A stretch of DNA of 64,000 bases from JBCCXL01 sp039191605 (GTDB taxonomy: Bacteria; Acidobacteriota; Thermoanaerobaculia; Multivoradales; JAHZIX01). Positions 21,053 to 29,293 of this stretch are shown here, in pieces. Below the pieces are notes generated by a model, which worked only from the letters and a program-made list of their open reading frames with translations, had not been told where the DNA came from and made no database searches. A program made the translations under genes and the position numbers. Where the stretch lies: the NCBI GenBank assembly GCA_039191605.1, contig JBCCXL010000012.1, forward strand, positions 140,340-204,339, written 5' to 3'. Within the stretch, counting starts at the first letter, position 1, and every line of letters starts with the position of its first letter.

Positions 21053-21106
21053 ATGTCCCTACAGATGGGCATGTCCCTACAGATGGGCATGTCCCAAGAG
21101 TTGGGC
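21053..21106. repeat. Three tandem 18-bp repeats
   Basis: ATGTCCCTACAGATGGGC occurs exactly twice (21053-21070, 21071-21088), then once with changes (21089-21106). It lies in the short gap between the unknown 854-residue gene and the tauE-like stop. It may shorten or grow by slippage. Confidence 0.85.
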
Positions 21107-21131
21107 CGGTTCGGCAGGAGCCGTCGCTGGA

Positions 21132-21980
21132 TCAGGGCAGCAGGAAGGAGATCGCCGCACCGGAGGCCGAGAAGAGCTCGAGGCGCTGGACGAGGATCAC
21201 GGTGGCCATGATCAAGAGGAAGGCCGCGAAGCCCCGGCGCAGCTGATGTTGGGGCAGGCGGGCGTCGAGGCGCTGACCGAGGTGATGCCCGGCGAGGCTG
21301 CCGAGAACGCCGAGGACGGCGAAGGTGGCGATCAGGGGAAGGTTGACCGTCAGGCCCCGCTCCGCGAGCACCTGGTGATGGCGCAGGAAGCCGCTGGCGC
21401 TCTGCATGGCGATGATAGTGAGGCTGGTGCCCACGGCGGTGAGCATCGGCAGGCCGGCGAGAAGGGCCAAGGCCGGCACGATGAGGAAGCCGCCGCCGAC
21501 CCCCACCAGGCCGGTGAGGGCGCCCACCGCGAGGCCGTCCCGCATCATGGCGGCGGCGCGGCGCGGCGGCTCTTCTCGAGGATCGGTATCGGGAGGCGTC
21601 TGCGCCTGCCTCTGGTTAGGGGGGCTTCGGAGCCCCCTCGGAGGCCGCAGCATCCAGCCGGCGGCGAGGAGCATCACTATCGCGAAGAGGATCAGCTGGG
21701 CGCTGCCGGAGAGGTAGGCCGCGGCGCTGGCGCCGAGGACGCTGCCGACCATTCCCGGCAGGCCGAAGAGAGCGACCGCCCGCCAGCGGACCCGGCCGCT
21801 GCGGGCATAGCGCAGCGAGCCCACGGCGGCGATCAGGCCGACGATAGCGAGGGATTCGGCGATCGCCACCTTTTCTCCCTCTCCCACCAGGTAGACCAGC
21901 ACCGGAACGGTGAGGATCGAGCCGCCGGAGCCCAGCAGGCCGAGGCTCAGCCCGATGGCCAGAGCTCCGAGCCAGGCCAT
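21132..21980 (-). CDS. TauE/SafE family sulfite/anion exporter
   Basis: 282 residues with two halves of about four membrane helices each. Each half begins with the family glycine-rich motif: GLSLGLLGSGGSILTVPVL near the start and GALTGLVGVGGGFLIVPAL in the second half. The halves are joined by a hydrophilic loop. The family exports sulfite, sulfonates or related small anions. ATG 21980 overlaps the stop of the persulfide dioxygenase gene (TGATG), so they are coupled, and the likely cargo is sulfite or thiosulfate made by that enzyme. The frame upstream of this ATG overlaps the other gene and is not used. Confidence 0.9.
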   Translation of the reverse strand: MAWLGALAIGLSLGLLGSGGSILTVPVLVYLVGEGEKVAIAESLAIVGLIAAVGSLRYARSGRVRWRAVALFGLPGMVGSVLGASAAAYLSGSAQLILFAIVMLLAAGWMLRPPRGLRSPPNQRQAQTPPDTDPREEPPRRAAAMMRDGLAVGALTGLVGVGGGFLIVPALALLAGLPMLTAVGTSLTIIAMQSASGFLRHHQVLAERGLTVNLPLIATFAVLGVLGSLAGHHLGQRLDARLPQHQLRRGFAAFLLIMATVILVQRLELFSASGAAISFLLP

Positions 21981-23470
21981 CAGCCGTCGCCGGCGAGAGG
22001 GCCTCGCCAGCTGTCGAAGTGGTCGTCCACCAGGGTGACCTCCCGCCCCCGCTGAGCCAGCCAAGAGGCCGCCGCCGTCGCCCGGGCGCCGCTGCGGCAA
22101 TGCACCCACAGGGGACCCGGCGGTAGCTCGTCGCCGTGGGCGGCGAGGCGGGTATGGGCGATGTTCAGGGCTCCGGGCAGGTGCCCCTCGCTGAATTCCG
22201 CGGCGCTTCGCACGTCGAGCACGGTAGCCTCAAAATCAGGTCCTCCTGCTGGATCTTCGCCGGCTTTCTGGTTCTGGCCGAGCGCTCGCTGGAGGGCGGC
22301 GAAGTCAGCGCTGACCAGGGGTTGGAGGGATCGCTGTCCGCTCTCACTCGTGCTCTCGATGGCGATGGCGCCGAGGGGGCTCCAGCCGACGATTCGGTCG
22401 TAGCCGATGCGCACCAGATCGCGGATCGCCGACTCCCGGTGAGCGTCGTCGATGAGCAGCACCAGGGAGCGCTGGGGATCCACCAGGGAGCCCACCAGGG
22501 TGGAGAAGCTCTTTCCCCAGGGGGTGTGGAGAGCGCCGGGAAGGTGGCCTCGCAGAAAGGCCTGGCGATCCTGTCGAGCGTCGAGGATCACCGCCTCGTC
22601 GTCCTGGGCTGCTGCCGCCAGCTCCGTGGTGCCGAGCCGCGGTGGGTTCGGGAGCTCCCCCAGCAGCGGGATGTCGTCTCGATTGAGCTGCTTCATGCGG
22701 GCGAAGTAGAGGGGAGGCTCCGGCTGGCCCTGGAGGATGTTGCGGACGAAGGTCGACTGCCCCGACTGGGCGTCCAGCAGAGCGGGGTTGACCTGCCGCT
22801 CGTAGCCCAGCGTAGAGATGGGGACCGCGCCGAGGGCTTTGCCACAGGCGCTGCCGGCGCCGTGGCCGGGCCAGATCTGAAGGTGGTCCGGCAGGGCCTG
22901 GAGTCGCTCTACCGAGGCGAAGAGATCCCTCGCCGCGGGTTCCATCGCCCCCCGCTCGCCGGCGGCGGTCTCCAGCAGATCCGGGCGGCCGAGATCGCCG
23001 ACGAAGAGAAAGTCCCCGGACGCCAGGCCGAGGGCGGGCCTTTCGGCATCGTCGGAGCTCGGGCCGCCGTGGTCGATGATCAGGAAGCTGAGGTGCTCCG
23101 GGGTGTGGCCGGGGGTGTGCAGAGCGCGGATCTCCAGCTTGCCGAGGAAGAAGGAATCGCCGTCCCGCAGCCAGGTGACGTCGTGGCGCTGGGGGTCGAC
23201 CCAGCGGGGAGTCCATGCCTCGCCGCCCTCGGCGGAGAGATAGAGCCGGGCGCCGTGGCCCTCCGCCAGCTCTCGGGTGCCGGAGAGAAAGTCCGCATGG
23301 ATGTGGGTCTCCGCCGCCGCAACCAGTCGCAGGCCCTCGGCGGCGGCGAGGTCGACGTAGCGATCGACGTCTCGCTGAGGATCGAGGATCAGGGCCTCGC
23401 CGCTGGCCTGGCAGCCGATGAGGTAGGCATATTGGGCGAGGTGAGGGTCGAGAATCTGGCGAAAGAACAT
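21980..23470 (-). CDS. CstB-like persulfide dioxygenase-rhodanese fusion
   Basis: 496 residues. The N-terminal 250 residues are a metallo-beta-lactamase-fold sulfur dioxygenase of the ETHE1 type: THIHADFLSG (His56, His58, Asp60), TPGHTPEH (His122) and GDLGRPDLL (Asp159). A first rhodanese-like domain (VILDARQDRQAFLRG) has no catalytic cysteine at LLIDDAHRES. A second rhodanese domain has Cys458 in VHCRSGARA. This domain order is that of Staphylococcus CstB, which turns persulfides into sulfite and thiosulfate. Two YeeE/YedE proteins upstream and a TauE exporter downstream support a sulfide/persulfide detoxification operon. Confidence 0.92.
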   Translation of the reverse strand: MFFRQILDPHLAQYAYLIGCQASGEALILDPQRDVDRYVDLAAAEGLRLVAAAETHIHADFLSGTRELAEGHGARLYLSAEGGEAWTPRWVDPQRHDVTWLRDGDSFFLGKLEIRALHTPGHTPEHLSFLIIDHGGPSSDDAERPALGLASGDFLFVGDLGRPDLLETAAGERGAMEPAARDLFASVERLQALPDHLQIWPGHGAGSACGKALGAVPISTLGYERQVNPALLDAQSGQSTFVRNILQGQPEPPLYFARMKQLNRDDIPLLGELPNPPRLGTTELAAAAQDDEAVILDARQDRQAFLRGHLPGALHTPWGKSFSTLVGSLVDPQRSLVLLIDDAHRESAIRDLVRIGYDRIVGWSPLGAIAIESTSESGQRSLQPLVSADFAALQRALGQNQKAGEDPAGGPDFEATVLDVRSAAEFSEGHLPGALNIAHTRLAAHGDELPPGPLWVHCRSGARATAAASWLAQRGREVTLVDDHFDSWRGPLAGDG

Positions 23471-23575
23471 GGATGCGGTCTCCTGGGGAGAGAAGGGCTC
23501 GATAGGGAGTCCGATAGGAGCCGGATGAAGGGGCTCGCCTCCCTAGAGCGCCGTAGCTGTATTTACGGTGTGGTT

Positions 23576-24049
23576 TCAGTGGGGAAGTCGGGAGCGCAAC
23601 AGGCCGTAGGCGAGGGTGCCGGCGAGGGCGCTGAGGAGCATCAGGAAGGCGCTGGGGATCCCTGCGCCGAGGAGCGCGAACATCGGCCCGGGGCAGGCGC
23701 CGGAGAGGCCCCAGCCGAGGCCGAAGAGCACGCCGCCGAGGCCGTAGCGCAGCCCTCGATCCCAGGCCTTGGGCTGGAGGCAGGAGGCCTCGCCGCCGCG
23801 GGGCGCCCAGCCGATGGCCCGCAGCAGGGCGAGGGAGAGGCCGGCGGTGAGCACCGCCGAGAGAATCACGCCGTAGAGGTGGAAGCTGGCGAAGTGGAAC
23901 ATCTCCTGGATGCGGTACCAGGAGGCCACCTGCGCCTTCACCAGCACCGCGCCGAAGAGCATGCCGAGGGCGAGGTAGGGCAGCAGAGATACGAGGGCAT
24001 GTCGGGGCTGCACGGCGTCTCGGGGCTTCATCGCGCCTTGGGTCTTCAC
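23576..24049 (-). CDS. YeeE/YedE-type sulfur transport protein, small subunit (DUF6691)
   Basis: 157 residues with four to five membrane helices and the family motif GLSGACPGP, in which the cysteine is thought to relay thiosulfate or sulfide sulfur across the membrane. The preceding gene encodes the companion half, overlapping by four bases (ATGA). Together they correspond to a split YeeE/YedE transporter. It lies 105 bp before the persulfide dioxygenase gene on the same strand. Confidence 0.88.
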   Translation of the reverse strand: MKTQGAMKPRDAVQPRHALVSLLPYLALGMLFGAVLVKAQVASWYRIQEMFHFASFHLYGVILSAVLTAGLSLALLRAIGWAPRGGEASCLQPKAWDRGLRYGLGGVLFGLGWGLSGACPGPMFALLGAGIPSAFLMLLSALAGTLAYGLLRSRLPH

Positions 24050-24654
24050 GGCGTGAACCCTCCGCCGAGGGCCCAGGGCAGCAGCCAGCGACTGGCCAGC
24101 AGGCCCCCGGCAAAGAAGCCCAGCACCGCCACCAGTGAAGCCAGCTGGCGGTCCGCCAGCCCGGTGATGGCGTGGCCGGAGGTGCAGCCGCCGGCGTAGC
24201 GGGCGCCGAAGCCCACCAGGAAGCTCCCCACCACCAGGGTGAGCCAGCCGCCGAGAGTGCTGAGGGCGCTCCAGCGGAAGAGGGCCTCGGGCACCAGGGC
24301 GAAGCCGGGCGCTGTACTTTCAGTCAACGGCGTCAGCAGGCCGTAGCTCTCGAGCTGAGCCTGGAAGCCGGCGTCGAGCTGGACGGGCAGGCCGGAGGGC
24401 AGGAGGAAGGTGGCGAGGGCCGCGCCCAGCACGATGCCGGCGGCGAAGGTGAGATTCCACAGGCCGCTACGGCGCCAGTCGTAGCGAAAGAAGTCCGCCC
24501 GAGTGGGGAGCATGGCGCAGAGGTGGCGCAGGTTGGCGGAGACGCCGAAGGGGCGGTTGCCGATCACCAGGAGCGCCGGCACCAGCAGGCCGATGAGGGG
24601 GCCGGCGACATACCAGGGCCAGGGCTGTCGCAGAAGCTCGAGAAGAGAATCCAT
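24046..24654 (-). CDS. YeeE/YedE-type sulfur transport protein, large subunit
   Basis: 202 residues with about five membrane helices. The motif GARYAGGCTSGHAITG contains the cysteine typical of the sulfur-relay pore of YeeE/YedE proteins. It starts at ATG 24654 and is the first gene of the sulfur operon running down to 21132. Its partner overlaps at its 3' end. The likely cargo is thiosulfate or another sulfane sulfur compound, inferred from family and neighbours. Confidence 0.9.
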   Translation of the reverse strand: MDSLLELLRQPWPWYVAGPLIGLLVPALLVIGNRPFGVSANLRHLCAMLPTRADFFRYDWRRSGLWNLTFAAGIVLGAALATFLLPSGLPVQLDAGFQAQLESYGLLTPLTESTAPGFALVPEALFRWSALSTLGGWLTLVVGSFLVGFGARYAGGCTSGHAITGLADRQLASLVAVLGFFAGGLLASRWLLPWALGGGFTP

Positions 24655-24876
24655 GGAGTCTCCAGAGAGGAAGGGCAGAGCTAGAGCTCAGGGGATGTGC
24701 TGACCGTAGAGGTCCAAAGAAGCACGAGGGAGAGCACCTTTCGTTGGGCTCTACAGGATGAGAGACACGTCGTGCTGATGAGGTTTCAGCCCACGGCAAA
24801 GCCCGTCCGTCGAGAAGGCTCGCGGAGAGAGAAGTCAGGCTGTGAAGCAGAAAGATGTGAGTCGGGCTCGAAGCGG

Positions 24877-25800
24877 CTATTCGGCGCTGTCCATACGCTG
24901 GCGCAGACGCCGACGCAGCGCCGCCGGCAGCTTTCCCTCGCCGAGCTCACGGCATACATCCCGGGCCAGGTCGAGGGTGGAAAACACCGCTCGGCAGCGC
25001 TGGCAGAGCTCTTCCGGAGGGACCTCGAAGGGAAGATCCTGGTCCAGGGCCTCCATCTTGCCCTGCAGCAGGTCGAAGCAGAGGGTGGCGGTTCCGGGGC
25101 CGACAGTAGAGGGGGAGCCCTGATTGCCTTCTGGAGAGTCAGCGAGAGCCTCGGCGTAGGGCAGCTCGTCGGCGAGTCGGGCCTGAAGGGCCTCCCGCAG
25201 CTTGAGCCGGGCTCGCCTCAGGCGGGTCTTGACGGTGTTCTCGTTGAGATCGAGGATCGAGGCCACCGCCGACAGAGGGAGCTCGGCGATCTCCTTGAGC
25301 ACCAGGGGCATGCGGTAATCGGCGGGCAGCTGGGCGATGGCTTCCTCCACTGCGTCCCGAGCTTCCTGCCGCAGGTGCTGATCTAAGGGATCTTCCTGGG
25401 CGGAGGGATCTACCAGGCGGTCCTGCTGGGAGGGCAGCAGCTCCGCCAGGGATTCCAGCTGCGCCGGCTCGCCGGCCCGTCGGCGCTGCTTTCGCTGGCA
25501 GGCCCGAGCGGCGATGGTGTAGAGCCAGGTGGTCGGCGCCGCCTTGCCCTGAAAACCCTCCCAGCCGCGGAAGGCCTGGAGAAAAATGTCCTGCACCAGC
25601 TCCTCCGCATCGTCGCGGTGGCCGCAGAGGCGCAGCGCCAGGCGGTGGATGCGCGGCCCGTGCTCGTCCAACAGTCGGGGGATGGCCTCCGCGGCGGGGA
25701 GCTGGGCAAGATCCTGGTCCTGGGGCCTCTCGTCTCGCGGTGAGATGCCCTCGCCGCCTGCCAGATGGACGCGTGCTTGAGGGAAGTTTGAGGTACTCAT
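24877..25800 (-). CDS. ECF sigma factor with cysteine-containing C-terminal extension
   Basis: 307 residues, longer than a typical ECF factor. Region 2 lies at about 40-105 (AEELVQDIFLQAFRGWEGF, APTTWLYTIAARAC). Region 4 lies at about 150-208 (LPADYRMPLVLKEI, LNENTVKTRLRRARLKL). After a linker, residues 240-300 carry Cys241, Cys266, Cys269 and Cys283 in an order resembling a zinc-binding anti-sigma domain. No separate anti-sigma gene is beside it, so the tail may regulate the factor itself by binding metal or sensing thiol state. It lies 222 bp upstream of, and on the same strand as, the sulfur operon, whose control it may exert (inference). Confidence 0.9.
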   Translation of the reverse strand: MSTSNFPQARVHLAGGEGISPRDERPQDQDLAQLPAAEAIPRLLDEHGPRIHRLALRLCGHRDDAEELVQDIFLQAFRGWEGFQGKAAPTTWLYTIAARACQRKQRRRAGEPAQLESLAELLPSQQDRLVDPSAQEDPLDQHLRQEARDAVEEAIAQLPADYRMPLVLKEIAELPLSAVASILDLNENTVKTRLRRARLKLREALQARLADELPYAEALADSPEGNQGSPSTVGPGTATLCFDLLQGKMEALDQDLPFEVPPEELCQRCRAVFSTLDLARDVCRELGEGKLPAALRRRLRQRMDSAE

Positions 25801-25852
25801 GGGATGGCTCTCAAGCTAGCACGGGCCCTCGAAGGTGGGGACCCAGGGTTCT

Positions 25853-25879
25853 TGTGACAATAGAGTTTCCCTTGTCACA
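25853..25879. promoter_or_regulatory. Operator-like inverted repeat between divergent genes
   Basis: TGTGACAA and TTGTCACA are perfect 8-bp inverted arms with an 11-bp spacer. They lie in the 144-bp gap between the sigma factor gene (minus) and the helix-hairpin-helix gene (plus). Each arm includes a -35-like TTGTCA/TTGTGA, so a protein bound here could control both directions. A TATCCT further right could serve as -10 for the plus-strand operon. Confidence 0.5.
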
Positions 25880-25944
25880 TCAGCGTTACGTTTCGCTATC
25901 CTGGTCATTCTTTGGAGAGATCCCGGTCCTAAGGAGGGCGAATC

Positions 25945-26724
25945 ATGGGCGAATTACCTCAAATCGATCAGATTTCTGGCATCGGTGCTGCGACCGCTCG
26001 ACAGCTGGAAGCGCACGGCTTGGGTACGGTGCAGGCTTTAGCCGAAGCCACGGTGGATGCGATCACCGCGGTACCGGGGTTTGGTCCGGTGCGGGCGGTG
26101 GCGGTGCGACGAGCCGCTCAGGAGTTCGCGGCCGCGGCGAAGGCGGAGCCGACCTCCGAAGGGGAGGCGTCTGCGGTCCTCACGCTGGAAGACGCCCAGG
26201 TGGGGGGCACCAGCGCGCCGCCCTCAGAGGATCCGGAGGTCGAGCTCTCCACCGACCCTGAAGATCCGGCATCGGCTGCATCCGCAAGCCCGTCAGCGGC
26301 CAGTGATTCTGGGGGGAAGCTTCTAGAAGTAATAACTGCGGCTGCGGAGCCGAAGCAGCAGAAGGCTGCGAAGAAAGCCTCCAAGGAGAAAGCTTCGAAG
26401 GCCAGAGAGCAGAAAGGCGCGAAGAAGAGCGCCGGGAAGAAGAAAAAGAAGAGTTCCGGGGCGAAGTCCGAGAACAAGGACAAAAAGAAAGCGAAGAAGC
26501 CTTCGAAGAAGAAAGTTGAGAAGAAGAAGGCAAGAAAGAAACAGCTGAAAAAGGCTGTGAAAAAGAAAGCCGAGAAGAAAAAGGCCGCAAAGAAGAAGGC
26601 CGCGAAGAAAGCCTCCAAGAAGAAAAGCGCGAAGAAGAAGGCCGCGAAGAAGAACGACCGAAGCTCGAAGGGAAGCAAGAAGGCGAAGGGCCAGAAGCCG
26701 CGCCGCAAGGGAAAGACTTCATGA
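25945..26724 (+). CDS. Helix-hairpin-helix protein with a histone H1-like lysine/alanine tail
   Basis: 259 residues in three parts. Residues 5-60 are a helix-hairpin-helix pair (ISGIGAATARQLEAHGLG and ITAVPGFGPVRAVAV), a non-specific DNA-binding fold. Residues 65-125 are acidic and Ser/Pro-rich. Residues 130-259 are almost only Lys, Ala and Ser in AKKKAAKKAS-type repeats, like histone H1 or AlgP. The protein should coat or bridge DNA and could bind other polyanions such as polyphosphate. AAGGAGGG precedes ATG 25945. Its stop overlaps the CHAD gene start (ATGA), so it is the first gene of a coupled three-gene operon. Confidence 0.85.
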   Translation: MGELPQIDQISGIGAATARQLEAHGLGTVQALAEATVDAITAVPGFGPVRAVAVRRAAQEFAAAAKAEPTSEGEASAVLTLEDAQVGGTSAPPSEDPEVELSTDPEDPASAASASPSAASDSGGKLLEVITAAAEPKQQKAAKKASKEKASKAREQKGAKKSAGKKKKKSSGAKSENKDKKKAKKPSKKKVEKKKARKKQLKKAVKKKAEKKKAAKKKAAKKASKKKSAKKKAAKKNDRSSKGSKKAKGQKPRRKGKTS

Positions 26725-28484
26725 GCTCTCCTCGGGATGCCGCGGCGGCGCGGCCGGGGTTGCCACAATCCTTCCGCGCCGCGGATGCGGAGGTCGCGGC
26801 GGCGGCGCTGGAAGGGGCCACGAAGGGGCTGCGGCGGGCGGATCAATCTCGCCAGATCCTGCGCCAGTGGCTCGACTCCTTCGACGGCCTGCTGGCCTCC
26901 GACGGTCTGGAGCTGCGCTTCGATCGAGCGCCGACCGCCAAGAAGGGCGATCTGGTGCTCTCGGAGCTCGCGGTGAAGGAAGGTTCACCCCTGGTGCGTA
27001 CCCTGCGCGCCTTTCCTCGTCCCGCTTGGCCCCAGGAGGTGCCCGCGGGGCCGGTGCGCAGCGCCATCGCCGAACCGCTGGGGCCCCGCCTGCTGCTGCC
27101 CTGGGTGGAGGTGGAGCGGGACGAGCTGGAGGTGAGGATCCTCGACGAGCTGGATAAGACGGTAGCCCGCCTGGTATGGGTGAAGGCGAGAGCGCGGGGA
27201 GTGCCCTGCGCCGCGTTCTCCAAGGTCGCCGAGGAGCAGGAGCTGCCGGGTCGAATCGAGGTGCACGCCATCAAGGGCTTCGAAGGGGCGGCCCGCCGCC
27301 TCGAGCTGCGCCTCGAAGCCCAGGGCCTCGAACCCTCGCCCCACGATGAGCGCTCCCTGGCCCTGGCGGCGGTGGGCCTGCCGCTGGCGGCGGTGAGCGG
27401 CGGTCCCCTGAGCTTCGACGAGCAAGAGCCCGCTGGGCGGGCGCTGCGTCGCCTGCTCTTGGCGCAGCGGGCGGTGGTGGAAGCCAACGAGCCGGGGGTT
27501 CGGCAGCGCCTGGACATCGAGTTCCTGCACGATTTTCGAGTTGCCGTACGGCGATCCCGCTCTGCCCTTTCGCAGCTCAAGGGCCTGCTGCCGGAAGCCC
27601 TCGCCGCGACCCTGCGGCGGGAGCTCAAGTGGCTCGGTGGAATCACCGGGCCGGCCCGGGATCTGGACGTCTATCAAGACAAGCTGCCGGCCTACGGAAA
27701 GCGCCTGCCGGCGACGGACGCGGCGGGGCTCCAGGGGCTACAAGGCTTCCTGGCGGAGCTTCGGGACCAGGAGCAGGAGCGCCTGGTGGCGGCGCTGGAC
27801 AGCGAGCGCTACCGCGCCCTGATGGAGGTCTGGGGCAGCCTGGAGGCGGTGGACGATGAGGCTCCGGAATCGCCGGCGGCGGCGCGGGAGGCGATCGGCC
27901 CTCGGGTCTGCGGCCGGATCCGCAAGCTGCTGCGCAGGGTGCTCAGGGACGGCCGGGCGATTCGGCCGGAGACCCCGGCGGAGGCGGTCCACGATCTGCG
28001 CATCGAGTGCAAGAAGCTGCGCTACTCGATGGAGCTCTTCCGCACCCTCTTCGACCCGCGGCAGCTGACCTCCTTCATCAAGCAGCTCAAGCGATTGCAG
28101 GACAACCTCGGCGACTTCAACGACTACGAGGTGCAGCAGGTGCAGCTGCGCACCATGGCGCACCAGATGTCTCCCCAGGCCTCTTCGGAGGGGCAGGGGG
28201 AGGACGCCTCGGCGGTGGATACCTATCTCGCCCTCGGCCGCCTGATGGCTTTCCTGGATCGAGCGCAGCAGCGGGAGCGCCAGCGCTTCCACCAGCGCTT
28301 CGAGGCCTTCGACCAACCCCCGGTGAGGGCGGCGGCGGAGCGTCTCTTCGGCTCTTTGGGATCCGCGGTATCGTCAGCCCAGCCTCTGAAGAAGACCGCG
28401 AAGAAGGCTTCGAAAAAGAGCGTGAAGAAAAAAGCGAAGAAGAGTCCGGAAAAGGGTCGGCGCAAGGCAAAGGGGAAGGGATGA
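26721..28484 (+). CDS. CHAD domain protein with lysine-rich C-terminal tail
   Basis: 587 residues. The CHAD helical domain covers about 230-545, with the conserved histidine and basic patches FLHDFRVAVRRSRSAL and AVHDLRIECKKLRYSMELF. CHAD proteins bind inorganic polyphosphate and localise to polyphosphate granules. The N-terminal 220 residues contain VEVERDELEVRIL and other strand-like segments that may be a degenerate CYTH tunnel, but I am unsure. The last 30 residues or so (KKTAKKASKKSVKKK...) repeat the lysine-rich style of the upstream gene. It overlaps both neighbours by four bases, which implies production in fixed proportion with the DNA-binding protein and the ParA ATPase. Confidence 0.88.
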   Translation: MSSPRDAAAARPGLPQSFRAADAEVAAAALEGATKGLRRADQSRQILRQWLDSFDGLLASDGLELRFDRAPTAKKGDLVLSELAVKEGSPLVRTLRAFPRPAWPQEVPAGPVRSAIAEPLGPRLLLPWVEVERDELEVRILDELDKTVARLVWVKARARGVPCAAFSKVAEEQELPGRIEVHAIKGFEGAARRLELRLEAQGLEPSPHDERSLALAAVGLPLAAVSGGPLSFDEQEPAGRALRRLLLAQRAVVEANEPGVRQRLDIEFLHDFRVAVRRSRSALSQLKGLLPEALAATLRRELKWLGGITGPARDLDVYQDKLPAYGKRLPATDAAGLQGLQGFLAELRDQEQERLVAALDSERYRALMEVWGSLEAVDDEAPESPAAAREAIGPRVCGRIRKLLRRVLRDGRAIRPETPAEAVHDLRIECKKLRYSMELFRTLFDPRQLTSFIKQLKRLQDNLGDFNDYEVQQVQLRTMAHQMSPQASSEGQGEDASAVDTYLALGRLMAFLDRAQQRERQRFHQRFEAFDQPPVRAAAERLFGSLGSAVSSAQPLKKTAKKASKKSVKKKAKKSPEKGRRKAKGKG

Positions 28485-29233
28485 AGGTTTTCGCCACCTA
28501 CAACATCAAGGGCGGAGTGGGGAAGACCGCCTCGGCGGTGAACCTCGCGTACCAGAGCTCGATTCAGGGCTACCGCACCCTGCTGTGGGATCTCGATCCC
28601 CAGGGGGCGGCGACCTTCTACTTCCGGCTCGAGCCCAAGCTTCAGGGCGGGGCGAAGAAGCTGGCCCGGGGCAAGCTGGATCTCGATGACCTGATCCGCG
28701 GCACCGATTTCGAGGGCCTGGATCTGCTGCCGGCGGACTTCTCCCTGCGTCACTTCGATATCGCTCTGGGGGACGTGAAGAAGAGCTCCGGGCAGCTGGC
28801 GCGGCTGCTGGGGCCGCTGGAGGAGCGCTACGACCACCTCTTCATCGATTGCGCCCCCTCGATCTCGGCGGTTTCGGAGAGCGTCTTCGTCGCCTCCGAC
28901 GCTCTGCTGGTGCCGTCGATCCCCACCACCCTCTCGCGGCGGACCCTGGAGCAGCTGGAAGAGCATCTGGACAAGAAGTCCCGTCGCCGGGTGAGGGTGC
29001 TGCCCTTCTTCTGCATGGTGGATCGCCGCCGCTCTCTGCACCGGCAGATCCTCGAGGAGTCCCATACCTGGCCCTTCGATCCGCTGGAGGCGGAGATCCC
29101 CTACTCCACCTGGGTGGAGCAAATGGGGGCCCATCGGGCGCCGGTGGCGGTCTTCGCCCACCGCAGCGCGCCGGCCCTGGCCTACGCTCAGCTGTGGCAG
29201 GAGATCGGCGAGCGATTGGCCGCCAGCGACTGA
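28481..29233 (+). CDS. ParA/Soj-family ATPase
   Basis: 250 residues, a full ParA/MinD-type ATPase. The deviant Walker A motif is KGGVGKTASA at about residues 10-19. Walker A' is LLWDLDPQG, and Walker B is HLFIDCAPS. ParA proteins form ATP-dependent gradients on the nucleoid and move DNA or large cargo. There is no parB gene or visible parS next to it, which argues against chromosome partition. The upstream partner genes suggest a cargo-positioning role. ATG 28481 overlaps the CHAD stop as ATGA. Confidence 0.92.
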   Translation: MKVFATYNIKGGVGKTASAVNLAYQSSIQGYRTLLWDLDPQGAATFYFRLEPKLQGGAKKLARGKLDLDDLIRGTDFEGLDLLPADFSLRHFDIALGDVKKSSGQLARLLGPLEERYDHLFIDCAPSISAVSESVFVASDALLVPSIPTTLSRRTLEQLEEHLDKKSRRRVRVLPFFCMVDRRRSLHRQILEESHTWPFDPLEAEIPYSTWVEQMGAHRAPVAVFAHRSAPALAYAQLWQEIGERLAASD

Positions 29234-29293
29234 CCGTCCCGCTGATCTTTCCCTGCGCCGCCGTGCTAGTCTTGGCGGCCGAAGGAGGGGCCC

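Noticed and set aside
22136..24199. Long plus-strand open frame of nearly 690 codons opposite the sulfur operon
   Set aside because: It mirrors well-identified minus-strand genes. Long antisense frames are expected in such GC-rich DNA, and its translation shows no domain.
26340..26720. The AAGAAG-rich stretch as a simple non-coding repeat
   Set aside because: It stays in frame with the helix-hairpin-helix gene and ends with an overlap to the next gene, so it is a coded lysine-rich tail.
28481..29233. Chromosome partition locus (parAB/parS)
   Set aside because: No parB gene and no parS-like 16-bp palindrome were seen nearby, and the neighbours fit a cargo role better.
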